Shown: positions 34,982 to 42,668 of the stretch, in pieces
Numbering within the stretch: position 1 is the first letter of the stretch
How the letters are laid out: every line of letters starts with the position of its first letter
From: Bacteroidota bacterium
GTDB lineage: Bacteria > Bacteroidota > Bacteroidia > Bacteroidales > CAIXZF01
NCBI GenBank assembly: GCA_022709385.1
Contig: JAKLIX010000007.1
Coordinates: 62,001-126,000 of the forward strand
Length of the DNA: 64,000 nt
Direction: 5' to 3'
Made by a program: the position numbers and the translations under genes
The notes under the pieces: generated by a model
Told to the model about the DNA's origin: nothing
Databases searched by the model: none
Seen by the model: the letters and a program-made list of their open reading frames with translations, nothing else

Positions 34982-36751
34982 ATGAAACAGTTTTTTAAAT
35001 TCATGTTTGCCTCTATGCTGGGCTTTTTCATTTCCTGCCTGGTCCTTTTATTTATTTTCTTCATCATCATTGCTGCGCTTGTCAGCAGTTCCGACAAGGA
35101 AGTTGTCATACCCGAGAAATCTGTGCTGCTGATTAGCCTGGCTGAACCCCTGTACGAACGTTCCACACAAAATCCCTTTGCCGGTCTGCCGTTCGAAGGA
35201 TCGCAGTACATGAAAGGATTAGGGTTGAACGATGTGATCGCCGACATCAGGAAAGCGGAGAAAGATCCGAAAATTATAGGCATATTATTGGATATGAGCA
35301 CTGTACAATCAGGTCTGGCTACGGTGGAGGCGATTCGTTTTGCACTTACGGAATTTAAGAAGAGCGGCAAGTTTATCGTCAGTTATGCAGATTATTACAC
35401 CCAGCTCAGTTATTACCTGGCATCCGTTTCCGATAAAATATTTCTGAACCCTCAGGGATTGTTGGATTGGAAGGGACTGGATGCCAGATTGTTGTTCTTT
35501 AAGGGAAGTCTCGAAAAGCTGAATATTGACATGCAGATTGTGAGGCACGGCAAATATAAGAGTGCGGTGGAACCGCTGGTAAACGACAGGATGAGTGCAG
35601 AAAACCGCGAGCAGACTACGGAATTTGTGCAGTCCTTCTGGAAACACATGTCAAGTCAGGTATCCCTTGCAAGAAAGATTGAGGTTGCCGAACTGAATCG
35701 TCTGGCGGATGAGCTTACCTGCAACGGGGCCGCTGAGGCTTTGGCAAACCGGATGGTGGATTCCCTGGTTTACCGCGACGGGCTTCATGCCTGGCTGAGG
35801 AAGAAACTGGCCATCGGGGAAAATGACAAGATCAACACAGTAGGATTGAGGAAATATATCGACGTAAAACCGGCGGAGAAGAAGGAATTCACCAAAGACA
35901 AGATCGCGGTGGTCTGGGCTTCCGGCGACATCAACACTGGCGAAGGCAGCGAGGAGAGCATCGGTTCGGACAGGATCTCACGGGCAATCCGTAAAGCGCG
36001 GACAGACAAGAACGTGAAAGCCATCGTATTGCGGGTGAATTCACCGGGGGGCATGCATATTGCATCGGAAGTGATCTGGCGGGAAGTACAGCTTGCCGTG
36101 AAAGACAAGCCCGTAGTAGCTTCTTTCGGTGATTACGCCGCATCGGGCGGATATTACATCGCCTGCGCAGCAAATAAGATCGTGGCCGAACCCACCACCA
36201 TCACCGGCTCCATTGGGGTGTTCGGTGTGATTCCGAATGTACAGAAAATGATGAACCAGAAACTGGGGATCACCATCGACGAAGTGATGACAAATCAGAA
36301 TTCCGACTATATTCCGGTGTACAAGCCATTGTCGGATTTTCAACGGGCAGTCCTCACCAAAGACATAGAGCGGATTTACGATATTTTCCTGACGCGGGTG
36401 GCCGAAGGCAGGAAGATGCAAAGGGATGAGGTGGACAGCATCGCCCAGGGCAGGGTATGGACGGGACTGACCGCCAAAGAACTGGGTCTGGTTGACGAAA
36501 CGGGTGGTCTGGACAAAGCCCTGGCGTTGGCGGCAGAACTTGCAGAAATCACCAATTACAGAATCCTCAGTCTGCCCGAACAGAAAGATCCTTTCAGCGA
36601 GCTGGTGGAATATTTGTCGGGAGATCAGCAGGAGGAAACCGCCATCCGGAAAGCACTGGGTCCATTGTATCCAACGTACAGGGATTTGCAAAACCTGCAG
36701 CATATGCAGGGCATACAGGCCCGCCTGCCTTTTAGCTTCAGCCTGAATTAA
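34982..36751 (+). CDS. sppA: Signal peptide peptidase SppA (protease IV type)
   Basis: 589 residues from ATG 34982; an N-terminal membrane helix (MLGFFISCLVLLFIFFIII, about 12-32) anchors it. Two ClpP-like domains are present: the N-terminal one has the general-base lysine region 'RHGKYKSAVEPL' (K about 191), the C-terminal one the nucleophile in 'FGDYAASGGYYIACAANKI' (Ser about 387), spaced as in the 67-kDa E. coli SppA. It degrades cleaved signal peptides in the membrane; in this phylum many signal peptides from T9SS cargo would be substrates. First gene of a close set (17- and 18-base gaps) with the class-V enzyme and MATE transporter. Confidence 0.92.
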   Translation: MKQFFKFMFASMLGFFISCLVLLFIFFIIIAALVSSSDKEVVIPEKSVLLISLAEPLYERSTQNPFAGLPFEGSQYMKGLGLNDVIADIRKAEKDPKIIGILLDMSTVQSGLATVEAIRFALTEFKKSGKFIVSYADYYTQLSYYLASVSDKIFLNPQGLLDWKGLDARLLFFKGSLEKLNIDMQIVRHGKYKSAVEPLVNDRMSAENREQTTEFVQSFWKHMSSQVSLARKIEVAELNRLADELTCNGAAEALANRMVDSLVYRDGLHAWLRKKLAIGENDKINTVGLRKYIDVKPAEKKEFTKDKIAVVWASGDINTGEGSEESIGSDRISRAIRKARTDKNVKAIVLRVNSPGGMHIASEVIWREVQLAVKDKPVVASFGDYAASGGYYIACAANKIVAEPTTITGSIGVFGVIPNVQKMMNQKLGITIDEVMTNQNSDYIPVYKPLSDFQRAVLTKDIERIYDIFLTRVAEGRKMQRDEVDSIAQGRVWTGLTAKELGLVDETGGLDKALALAAELAEITNYRILSLPEQKDPFSELVEYLSGDQQEETAIRKALGPLYPTYRDLQNLQHMQGIQARLPFSFSLN

Positions 36752-36768
36752 TGCACTGACGAGTTTTT

Positions 36769-38235
36769 ATGGAAAAATATTTCTCCCGCTTCAGAAAGCA
36801 TATCATTGGTATTGACCAGTATTTTCAATCCCCTTACGGATTAAAAAAGATCATTTATGCGGACTGGATAGCCAGCGGACGCCTGTATCAACCCATTGAA
36901 GATATCCTTACGCGCCAGATCGGTCCATTTATCGGCAACACCCACACAGAGTCCTCCGAAACAGGATCACTGATGACGCGTGCTTACCATCTGGCTCAGA
37001 AAAAGATCAAGGAACACGTCAATGCCGGCCCCGAAGATGTGATCATCACCACCGGCTTTGGCATGACTTCAGCCGTGGTGAAATTCCAAAGGATACTCGG
37101 TTTGAAAACCTGCGGCAAGATCTCGCATACCGAGTGCCTGAACGAGAAGGAGAAGCCTGTGGTTTTTGTGACCCATATGGAGCATCACTCCAACCACACG
37201 AGCTGGTTTGAGACCATTGCCGACGTGGTGCAACTCACGCCTGATCCGGATCTCAGGGTGGATCTGGATGACCTTAGGAACAAGCTCGAACAGTATAAGG
37301 ACCGTTCGATGCTCATCGGTTCTTTCACATCCTGTTCCAATGTGACGGGCATTTTCACACCCTACCACCAGATGGCCAGGATCATGCATGAATACGGTGG
37401 CTTGTGTTTCATCGACTTTGCTGCTTCGGCTCCTTACGCTGAAATCGATATGCACCCTGCCGACCCCATGGAAAAGCTTGATGCCATCTTTTTTTCTCCA
37501 CACAAGTTTCTTGGCGGACCGGGCAGTTCGGGTGTGCTGATCTTCGACGCAAGGCTTTACCAGCTCCACTCGCCCGATCAACCCGGCGGAGGTACGGTCG
37601 ACTGGACCAATCCCTGGGGCGAATACAAATTCATCGACAACATCGAAGCGAGGGAAGACGGAGGGACGCCGGGTTTTCTGCAGGCAATCCGTACTGCGCT
37701 TTGTATCGAACTGAAGAACAACATGGGTATCAGCAATATCCGTAAAAGGGAGGAAGAGCTGACGGCCATGTGCTTTGAGGGCTTAAGGAAGGTGCCCGGC
37801 ATGCGGATTCTGGCTGAGCATGACCAGGCGCGTTTGGGAGTGATATCCTTCTATATCGAGCCCATCCACTACAACCTGCTGGTCAGGCTGCTCAACGACC
37901 GTTTCGGCATCCAGGCCAGGGGTGGTTGTGCCTGTGCCGGAACGTACGGCCATTACCTGCTGGACGTCAGTTATGAAAGGTCGAAAGAGATCACCGACCG
38001 CATCAATACCGGAGACCTGAGCTCCAAACCGGGCTGGGTAAGGCTGTCGCTGCACCCGACCATGACCAATGAGGAGGTACAGTTGATTGTCAGGGCTTTG
38101 ACAGAAACAGTGAAACATTACGAATCCTGGGGTGCCGATTATATCTATCTGCCACGGGCCAATGAATACAGGCATCAATCGAGACTTCAGGAAGATTTTA
38201 ACCAGGTGCGTCCCTGGTTTCAGCTCGAAGAATAG
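36769..38235 (+). CDS. Class-V PLP-dependent aminotransferase / cysteine desulfurase-like
   Basis: 488 residues. The class-V landmarks are in order: 'IIYADWIASGRLYQPIE' (about 27-43), 'GNTHTESSETGSLMTRAYH' replacing the usual NVHRG segment (about 57-75), 'THMEHHSNHTSW' (His that stacks PLP, about 138-149), 'CFIDFAASAPY' and the PLP lysine in 'FFSPHKFLGGPGSSG' (K about 246). 'GGCACAGTYGHYLLD' (about 384-398) holds cysteines near the desulfurase position. The substrate is unknown; similar proteins are widespread in Bacteroidota and often annotated only by fold. Tight spacing links it to sppA and the MATE gene without an evident functional connection. Confidence 0.85.
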   Translation: MEKYFSRFRKHIIGIDQYFQSPYGLKKIIYADWIASGRLYQPIEDILTRQIGPFIGNTHTESSETGSLMTRAYHLAQKKIKEHVNAGPEDVIITTGFGMTSAVVKFQRILGLKTCGKISHTECLNEKEKPVVFVTHMEHHSNHTSWFETIADVVQLTPDPDLRVDLDDLRNKLEQYKDRSMLIGSFTSCSNVTGIFTPYHQMARIMHEYGGLCFIDFAASAPYAEIDMHPADPMEKLDAIFFSPHKFLGGPGSSGVLIFDARLYQLHSPDQPGGGTVDWTNPWGEYKFIDNIEAREDGGTPGFLQAIRTALCIELKNNMGISNIRKREEELTAMCFEGLRKVPGMRILAEHDQARLGVISFYIEPIHYNLLVRLLNDRFGIQARGGCACAGTYGHYLLDVSYERSKEITDRINTGDLSSKPGWVRLSLHPTMTNEEVQLIVRALTETVKHYESWGADYIYLPRANEYRHQSRLQEDFNQVRPWFQLEE

Positions 38236-38253
38236 AAGCCGAACAATCCCGGC

Positions 38254-39558
38254 ATGAACAAGCGTATTCTGGCCCTGGCCATTCCGAACATCGTCACCAA
38301 TATCGCGATCCCCCTGCTCGGGATGGTGGACATGGGATTGATGGGGCACCTGGAAAGCAGCGTATATGTTGGTGCCGTTGCCCTGGGAACCACCATTTTC
38401 AGTTTTATCTTCTGGAGTTTCGGGTTTTTACGCATGGGAACCAGCGGTTTCACTGCCCAGGCGCTCGGAGCCAGGAATCTCAGGGAGAGCATGCATACCC
38501 TTTACCGCGCGTTGTTGGTGGCTTTCGGCTCAGGCCTGGCAATCATCGCCCTGCAGTTACCCCTTGAAACGGCCGCATTTTCCCTGATCAAAGGAAGTGC
38601 GGAAGTGGAAGACCTTGCACGTGAGTATTTCAGGATCAGGGTGTATGCTGCGCCCCCTACCCTTTGCCTTTACGCTTTTACCGGTTGGTTCATCGGGATG
38701 CAGAATGCCCGCATTCCCATGGTGGTTTCGATTTCGGTGAATGTGATGAATATCCTTTTCAGTCTGTTGTTCATTCAGTTTGCCGGGATGAAATCCGACG
38801 GCATTGCCCTGGCCAACATCGTATCCCAGTACGCTGGCTTATTGCTTGCCGTGATTTTCTTTTACAGGTATTATGGGAAACTGCTCAGGTACAAACTCAC
38901 CGGACTTCGCATGCAAATTACCGCAGACATGCGGAAGTTCCTGAAAGTAAACGCAGATATCTTTATCCGTACCATCTGCCTTATCGTAGCCCTGTCGTTT
39001 TTCACCCTGCAATCTGCCAAAGCCGGAGATACCCTGCTGGCAGTCAACTCCCTGCTTTTCCAGTTGTTTTATTTCTTTTCCTATTTTATTGACGGTTTTG
39101 CATATGCAGCCGAAGCCCTGGTGGGCAAATCCATCGGAGCGGGTGATGGCCTGCAGCTAAGGAAAACCGTCAGGCGGCTGTTCCGCTGGGGCTTTTTCCT
39201 CAGCATCCCATTCACCTTGTTGTATTTCTTCGGCGGTGCTTTCATCCTGGGATTGCTCACCCATCATGCCGATGTGTTGAATGCCGCGGTTCCCTATCTT
39301 TTCTGGGCCGGTGTGGTACCGCTGGTCAGCTTTTCCGCTTTTCTCTGGGATGGTATCTACGTGGGAGCCACCGCCTCCGCCGCCATGCGCAATGCCATGA
39401 TCATCATCACCTTCGTGATCTTTTTACCGTCCTATTACCTGCTGGAGCCCCTGCTCGGCAACCACGGCCTCTGGCTCGCCATGATGATCTTCCTCGCTTC
39501 CCGCGGCATCCTCCTCGGAGCCATGTCAAAAAAGGCTGTCTTCTCCCTATCACTCTAG
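38254..39558 (+). CDS. MATE-family efflux transporter (DinF-like)
   Basis: 434 residues with about 12 hydrophobic helices in two similar halves. '[20 protein letters not shown]' at the N-terminus and 'MGHL' follow the MatE pattern for the DinF branch, where 'LGMVDTAxxGHL' is typical. The C-half starts near residue 235. Members export organic cations or drugs in exchange for Na+ or H+; the substrate is not inferable. Third gene of the sppA set; followed by a short CATTCC repeat and the comM remnant. Confidence 0.9.
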   Translation: MNKRILALAIPNIVTNIAIPLLGMVDMGLMGHLESSVYVGAVALGTTIFSFIFWSFGFLRMGTSGFTAQALGARNLRESMHTLYRALLVAFGSGLAIIALQLPLETAAFSLIKGSAEVEDLAREYFRIRVYAAPPTLCLYAFTGWFIGMQNARIPMVVSISVNVMNILFSLLFIQFAGMKSDGIALANIVSQYAGLLLAVIFFYRYYGKLLRYKLTGLRMQITADMRKFLKVNADIFIRTICLIVALSFFTLQSAKAGDTLLAVNSLLFQLFYFFSYFIDGFAYAAEALVGKSIGAGDGLQLRKTVRRLFRWGFFLSIPFTLLYFFGGAFILGLLTHHADVLNAAVPYLFWAGVVPLVSFSAFLWDGIYVGATASAAMRNAMIIITFVIFLPSYYLLEPLLGNHGLWLAMMIFLASRGILLGAMSKKAVFSLSL

Positions 39559-39601
39559 CATTCCCGCATTCCGGCATTCCCGCATTCTTGCATTCCGGCA
39601 T
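39558..39601. repeat. Short tandem CATTCCCG/CATTCCGG repeat
   Basis: Five copies of GCATTC(C/T)(C/G/T)G-like units of 9-10 bases follow the MATE stop and run into the comM remnant. Confidence 0.6.
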
Positions 39602-39770
39602 GAAGCATGCCATGGAGCGGCTGAATCTGCCGGCAAGAGCGTACGACCGGATCCTAAAAGTCTCCCGCACCATCGCCGGCCTGGAGGCTGCTCCGGATCT
39701 CAGGGTGGAGCAACTGGCGGAAGCCATTCAATACCGCAGCCTGGACAAGGGGACGTGGGGGAGTCAATAA
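39600..39770 (+). pseudogene. comM: C-terminal fragment of ComM/YifB (Mg-chelatase-like ATPase)
   Basis: 57 codons read '[20 protein letters not shown]', '[14 protein letters not shown]' and '[16 protein letters not shown]', matching the conserved C-terminal end of YifB/ComM ('[20 protein letters not shown]...[13 protein letters not shown]'). The remaining ~450 residues, including the Lon-like and AAA domains, are missing; upstream lies only the CATTCC repeat and the MATE stop. The fragment is in frame to a stop at 39770, so the break is recent. An intact copy elsewhere would be expected. Confidence 0.8.
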
Positions 39771-39778
39771 TCCGCGAA

Positions 39779-40219
39779 TGCCCTGCAAGGGCAAAACATG
39801 AATAACCGATGGTGTACTTGGGTTGAATGAGATCATCAAGAGAACGTAATCAACCAAACTGCCCTGCAAGGGCAAAACATGAATAACCGCGTGTGTACTT
39901 GGGTTGAATAAGATCATCAAGAGAACGTAATCAACCAAACTGCCCTGCAAGGATAAAACATGAATAACCGCGTGTGTACTTGGGTTGAATAAGATCATCA
40001 AGAGAACGTAATCAACCAAACTGCCCTGCAAGGGCAAAACATGAATAACCGCGGGTGTACTTGGGTTGAATAAGATCATCAAGAGAACGTAATCAACCAA
40101 ACTGCCCTGCAAGGGCAAAACATGAATAACCGATGGTGTACTTGGGTTGAATAAGATCATCAAGAGAACGTAATCAACCAAACTGCCCTGCAAGGGCAAA
40201 ACATAAATAACCGCGGGTG
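39779..40219 (+). repeat. 81-bp tandem repeat, five full units plus one partial
   Basis: Units start at 39779, 39860, 39941, 40022, 40103 and 40184 (the last is cut at about 40219), each exactly 81 bases and nearly identical. Each has a hairpin GCCCT-GCA-AGGGC and, further on, complementary arms TTGGGTTGA and TCAACCAA. Because 81 is a multiple of three, the minus strand is open for 193 codons with a 27-residue period; I regard this as a by-product, not a gene. It lies directly before the transposase remnant, so a REP-type origin is likely. Confidence 0.9.
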
Positions 40220-40296
40220 TAACCCGAAGGGTCAAACCCGTGGTTAGGGCAACCCAGACAAACCCTCAGCCACACAGTGGCTGAACCAAGATCACC

Positions 40297-40441
40297 ATGA
40301 TGACAAGCTACCGCCAGATCCTCTATCACATTGTTTTCAGAACAAAAAAAGGCGAACCATCAACTGATTCCTTCTGAGGAAGAATATAAGAACTTGCTTG
40401 AAGAAGCAGGTATTTTGATTGACAAGCGCTATTTTCCATAG
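40297..40441 (+). pseudogene. REP-associated (Y1/IS200-like) transposase remnant with internal deletion
   Basis: ATG 40297 gives 'MMTSYRQILYHIVFRTKKGE', the conserved N-terminus of REP-associated tyrosine transposases, then runs out of frame. In the next frame 'LIPSEEEYKNLLEEAGILID' and 'KRYFP' followed by TAG at 40439-40441 is their C-terminal end. The catalytic middle, including the HUH motif and tyrosine, is deleted, so the gene is dead. Palindromes on both sides (CAGCCAC-ACA-GTGGCTG at about 40269-40283; several at 40453-40552) are typical of the REP surroundings. Confidence 0.8.
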
Positions 40442-40452
40442 ACAACAGGGTT

Positions 40453-40552
40453 CAGCCCGCTTCGGGGCTGGGATTCTACAACACGTCTCCTTCCCCGGGT
40501 TTGACCCTTACGGGTTACACCCGGGCTTATTCATATTAATCCCCTGCGGGGA
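40453..40552. repeat. Cluster of REP-like hairpins after the transposase remnant
   Basis: Three palindromes in 100 bases: CAGCCC...GGGCTG (40453-40470); CCCGGGT...ACCCGGG (40494-40526) with an inner GACCC/GGGTT stem; and CCCC-TGC-GGGG (40542-40552). Words such as 'GGGTTACACCCG' and 'TTATTCATATTAA' also occur in or next to the 81-bp array. No gene. Confidence 0.7.
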
Positions 40553-40867
40553 AGCTCCTTGTTTATAGATGTTGTTTCGGAAACCCAGCCTGAAGTATAA
40601 AAGACTACTATTTTAATTCGTGAAAACTAGTGTAATTCGTGGCCAAAATCCGCGTCCGCCGTGGCGGATCCGCGGACAAGATTCAAGTTTGTGAGCCGGA
40701 GGCACTCTTTTAATTTCCGGACACCCAAACGGCTAAACAGGCTTCAATCGAGACCAGGGTAAAGGATTTCATGGCGAATTAATTTATTTTTAGCACTTTA
40801 CCTGAATATTTAGTGTGGTCCTCCGCAGATCATTAACTAAGACCGTGCGTTTTAATATTATTAATCA
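40553..40867. other. Non-coding stretch, no gene seen
   Basis: Contains two AATTCGTG words 17 bases apart (40616, 40633) and a hairpin TCCGCC-GT-GGCGGA (about 40656-40670). These short sequences are common between genes in Bacteroidota. No open frame has coding character. Confidence 0.4.
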
Positions 40868-40953
40868 ATACTGAATATTTTTCGACCGCAAAGCAGTTTA
40901 TACCGATTGCATATTGAAATCCATTTTTTTGCATTCTTACGTTCTTTCGGTAT
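40868..40953 (+). repeat. Dispersed structured element, copy 4
   Basis: P1 is weak (ACTG 40870-40873 / CAGT 40894-40897). Arm B (GCAAA, 40888-40892) matches B' (TTTGC, 40928-40932); arm A ATACCGA (40900-40906) pairs perfectly with A' TCGGTAT (40947-40953). 'AAAGCAGTTT' after B and 'TTCTTTCGGTATA' at the end are shared with copy 3. B' overlaps the -33 and A' the -7 of the next promoter. Confidence 0.55.
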
Positions 40954-40960
40954 ACATTTG
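40928..40960 (+). promoter_or_regulatory. Promoter of the reductase gene, embedded in element copy 4
   Basis: TTTG (40928-40931), 21 bases, TACATTTG (40953-40960). The transcript would start near 40967, leaving about 14 bases before the TTG start codon. Confidence 0.55.
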
Positions 40961-40980
40961 ATAAAAATTAGCCTCTCAGA

Positions 40981-42189
40981 TTGGAGCCAAAGTATTACGA
41001 TATGATCGTGGTGGGGGCCGGTCCTGCCGGCGCAATCGCCGCCTATCATCTGGCCGGACGCGGTTACCAGGTATTGATCCTGGAGAAGGATTATTTCCCC
41101 CGGCATAAACCCTGCGGAGGTGGCCTGACTTACAGGGCCCTGGATCTGCTTCCATTCAGCATTGATCCATTGATCGAGAGCAGCATTCACAGCTTTCGTT
41201 TTACCCACCGTTTCAAGAAGGAATTTATCCGGCATTCCGAACAACCTCTGATGGTTTGTATCATGCGGGACCGTTTTGATCAGTTCCTGGTGGACAAGGC
41301 CCGCGAGAAGGGAGCGGATTTTATGGAAGGGATCAAAGTGAGCGGCTTTACCGAAACTTTCGACAAAGTGCTGGTGCATGCCGAAGGGCAGGAATTCGCG
41401 GCAAGTTTTGTGATCGGGGCAGACGGAGTGAACAGCTTAACCGCAAAAACCTATCTGCTTAACCAAAACATCCGCAAGGGCATCGGCATCGAGAGCGAGG
41501 TCAGGGTTCAGGAAGACCAGCTGGAGCGTTTCCGCAGCATGGCAGGTCTGGACTGGGGCACTTTTGTTGAAGGTTATGCCTGGGTATTTCCGAAGGCCGA
41601 TCATTTGTCGATTGGGGTTGGCGGACCGGTGGGACTGGCGCGTCATCTGAAGCATTATTATTTTCGTTTCCTTGAATCACTGCATATGGGGGATGTGGAG
41701 ATCATCAGTTTCAGAACCTTCCCCATTCCCTACCGTACCGGGTACAGCAGGTTACAGGCCTCCAGGGTGCTGGTTGCGGGTGATGCAGCCGGGCTTACCG
41801 ACCCGATGACCGGCGAAGGCATTTACTATGCCCTGAAAAGCGGTAAAATCGCTGCCTCCGTGATCATGGATTATCTCGAGGGAACCACCACCCATCCTTA
41901 TAGTTACAGGCAAAGACTTGAAGATGAAGTTGTTTCCGAATTACTCTCCGCCTTTCCGCTGCTCAGGATCTTCAATTCCGCGCCGGCACTCATTCATTCG
42001 CTCATGCGGAAGAAAAGCCGCTTGTGGCGCGGTTTCTGCAAGGTATTAAGGGGTGAGGTCCGCTACAGTCAGTTTAAAGATAAGATGGGACGTTACAGTT
42101 TTCTTTGGAAACCGCTGATCGGACTGGCCACGATGACAGAACTGGTCAGAAAAATGAATTTCAAGGCAAAAAAGCTCAAAAAAGCTTAA
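40981..42189 (+). CDS. Geranylgeranyl-reductase-family FAD-dependent oxidoreductase
   Basis: 402 residues starting at TTG 40981; the only ATG alternative (41002) would cut into the FAD-binding strand, and a stop precedes at 40969. The Rossmann motif is GAGPAG (residues 12-17), followed by 'LILEKDYFPRHKPCGGGLTY' (about 30-49), where the conserved Cys-Gly-Gly occurs in this family, and 'VLVAGDAAGLTDPMTGEGIYYAL' from about 258, the second FAD motif. Enzymes of this family reduce prenyl chains (menaquinone, carotenoid or lipid side chains) or hydroxylate substrates; which one is not clear. It ends 4 bases inside the convergent yqeY gene. Confidence 0.85.
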   Translation: MEPKYYDMIVVGAGPAGAIAAYHLAGRGYQVLILEKDYFPRHKPCGGGLTYRALDLLPFSIDPLIESSIHSFRFTHRFKKEFIRHSEQPLMVCIMRDRFDQFLVDKAREKGADFMEGIKVSGFTETFDKVLVHAEGQEFAASFVIGADGVNSLTAKTYLLNQNIRKGIGIESEVRVQEDQLERFRSMAGLDWGTFVEGYAWVFPKADHLSIGVGGPVGLARHLKHYYFRFLESLHMGDVEIISFRTFPIPYRTGYSRLQASRVLVAGDAAGLTDPMTGEGIYYALKSGKIAASVIMDYLEGTTTHPYSYRQRLEDEVVSELLSAFPLLRIFNSAPALIHSLMRKKSRLWRGFCKVLRGEVRYSQFKDKMGRYSFLWKPLIGLATMTELVRKMNFKAKKLKKA

Positions 42190-42635
42190 ACAGCGAGCAT
42201 TTCCTTCACCAGAGCCGCGATGGTCTTATTATCGGCTTTCCCGGAGAGTTCCGCAGAGGCGGCAGCCATCACCCTGCCCATATCTTTGACCGAAGAAGCG
42301 CCCAGTTTGGCAATGATGCCGGAAACTGCCACTTTCATCTCCTCCGGGCTCATCTGTTCCGGAAGGTATTGTTCGATTACCGAGGCCTGAAAAAGCTCTG
42401 CACCGGCCAGGTCTTCCCGCTGCTGCGACCGGTAGATATCCGCTGCTTCCTTTCTTTGTTTGACAAGTTTTTGCAGCAGTCTGATCTCTTCTTCAGGGTT
42501 GATCTCCTGTTTACCTCCTTCGGAACCAAGCAACAGCAGGGCTGACTTCACTGCACGGAGGGCTTCCAGTTTTTCCTTTTCCCTGCCAAGCATGGCGGAT
42601 TTGATATCCTGGTTGATTTTTTCAGTAAGTGACAT
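42186..42635 (-). CDS. yqeY: GatB/YqeY domain protein
   Basis: 149 residues; matches YqeY throughout ('INQDIKSAMLGREKEKLEAL', 'ALRAVKSALLL', 'LVKQRKEAADIY', 'ASVIEQYLPEQMSPEEM', 'MGRVMAAA'). The fold is that of the tail domain of GatB, the tRNA-dependent amidotransferase, and is thought to bind tRNA; the cellular role is unsettled. It lies 33 bases after ftsZ on the same strand and is the last gene of the dcw run, as in other Bacteroidota. Confidence 0.93.
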   Translation of the reverse strand: MSLTEKINQDIKSAMLGREKEKLEALRAVKSALLLLGSEGGKQEINPEEEIRLLQKLVKQRKEAADIYRSQQREDLAGAELFQASVIEQYLPEQMSPEEMKVAVSGIIAKLGASSVKDMGRVMAAASAELSGKADNKTIAALVKEMLAV

Positions 42636-42668
42636 GGCTGAAGATATTAACGGAGGTCAGGTGTATGC

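Noticed and set aside
39779..40219. CRISPR array
   Set aside because: Units are 81 bases, directly joined, with no unique spacers, and no cas genes are near.
39654..40235. 193-codon minus-strand frame with a 27-residue repeat (VIHVLPLQGSLVDYVLLMI-type)
   Set aside because: It is the reverse strand of an 81-bp tandem repeat whose palindromes explain its conservation; it runs into the comM remnant and has no promoter or plausible fold.
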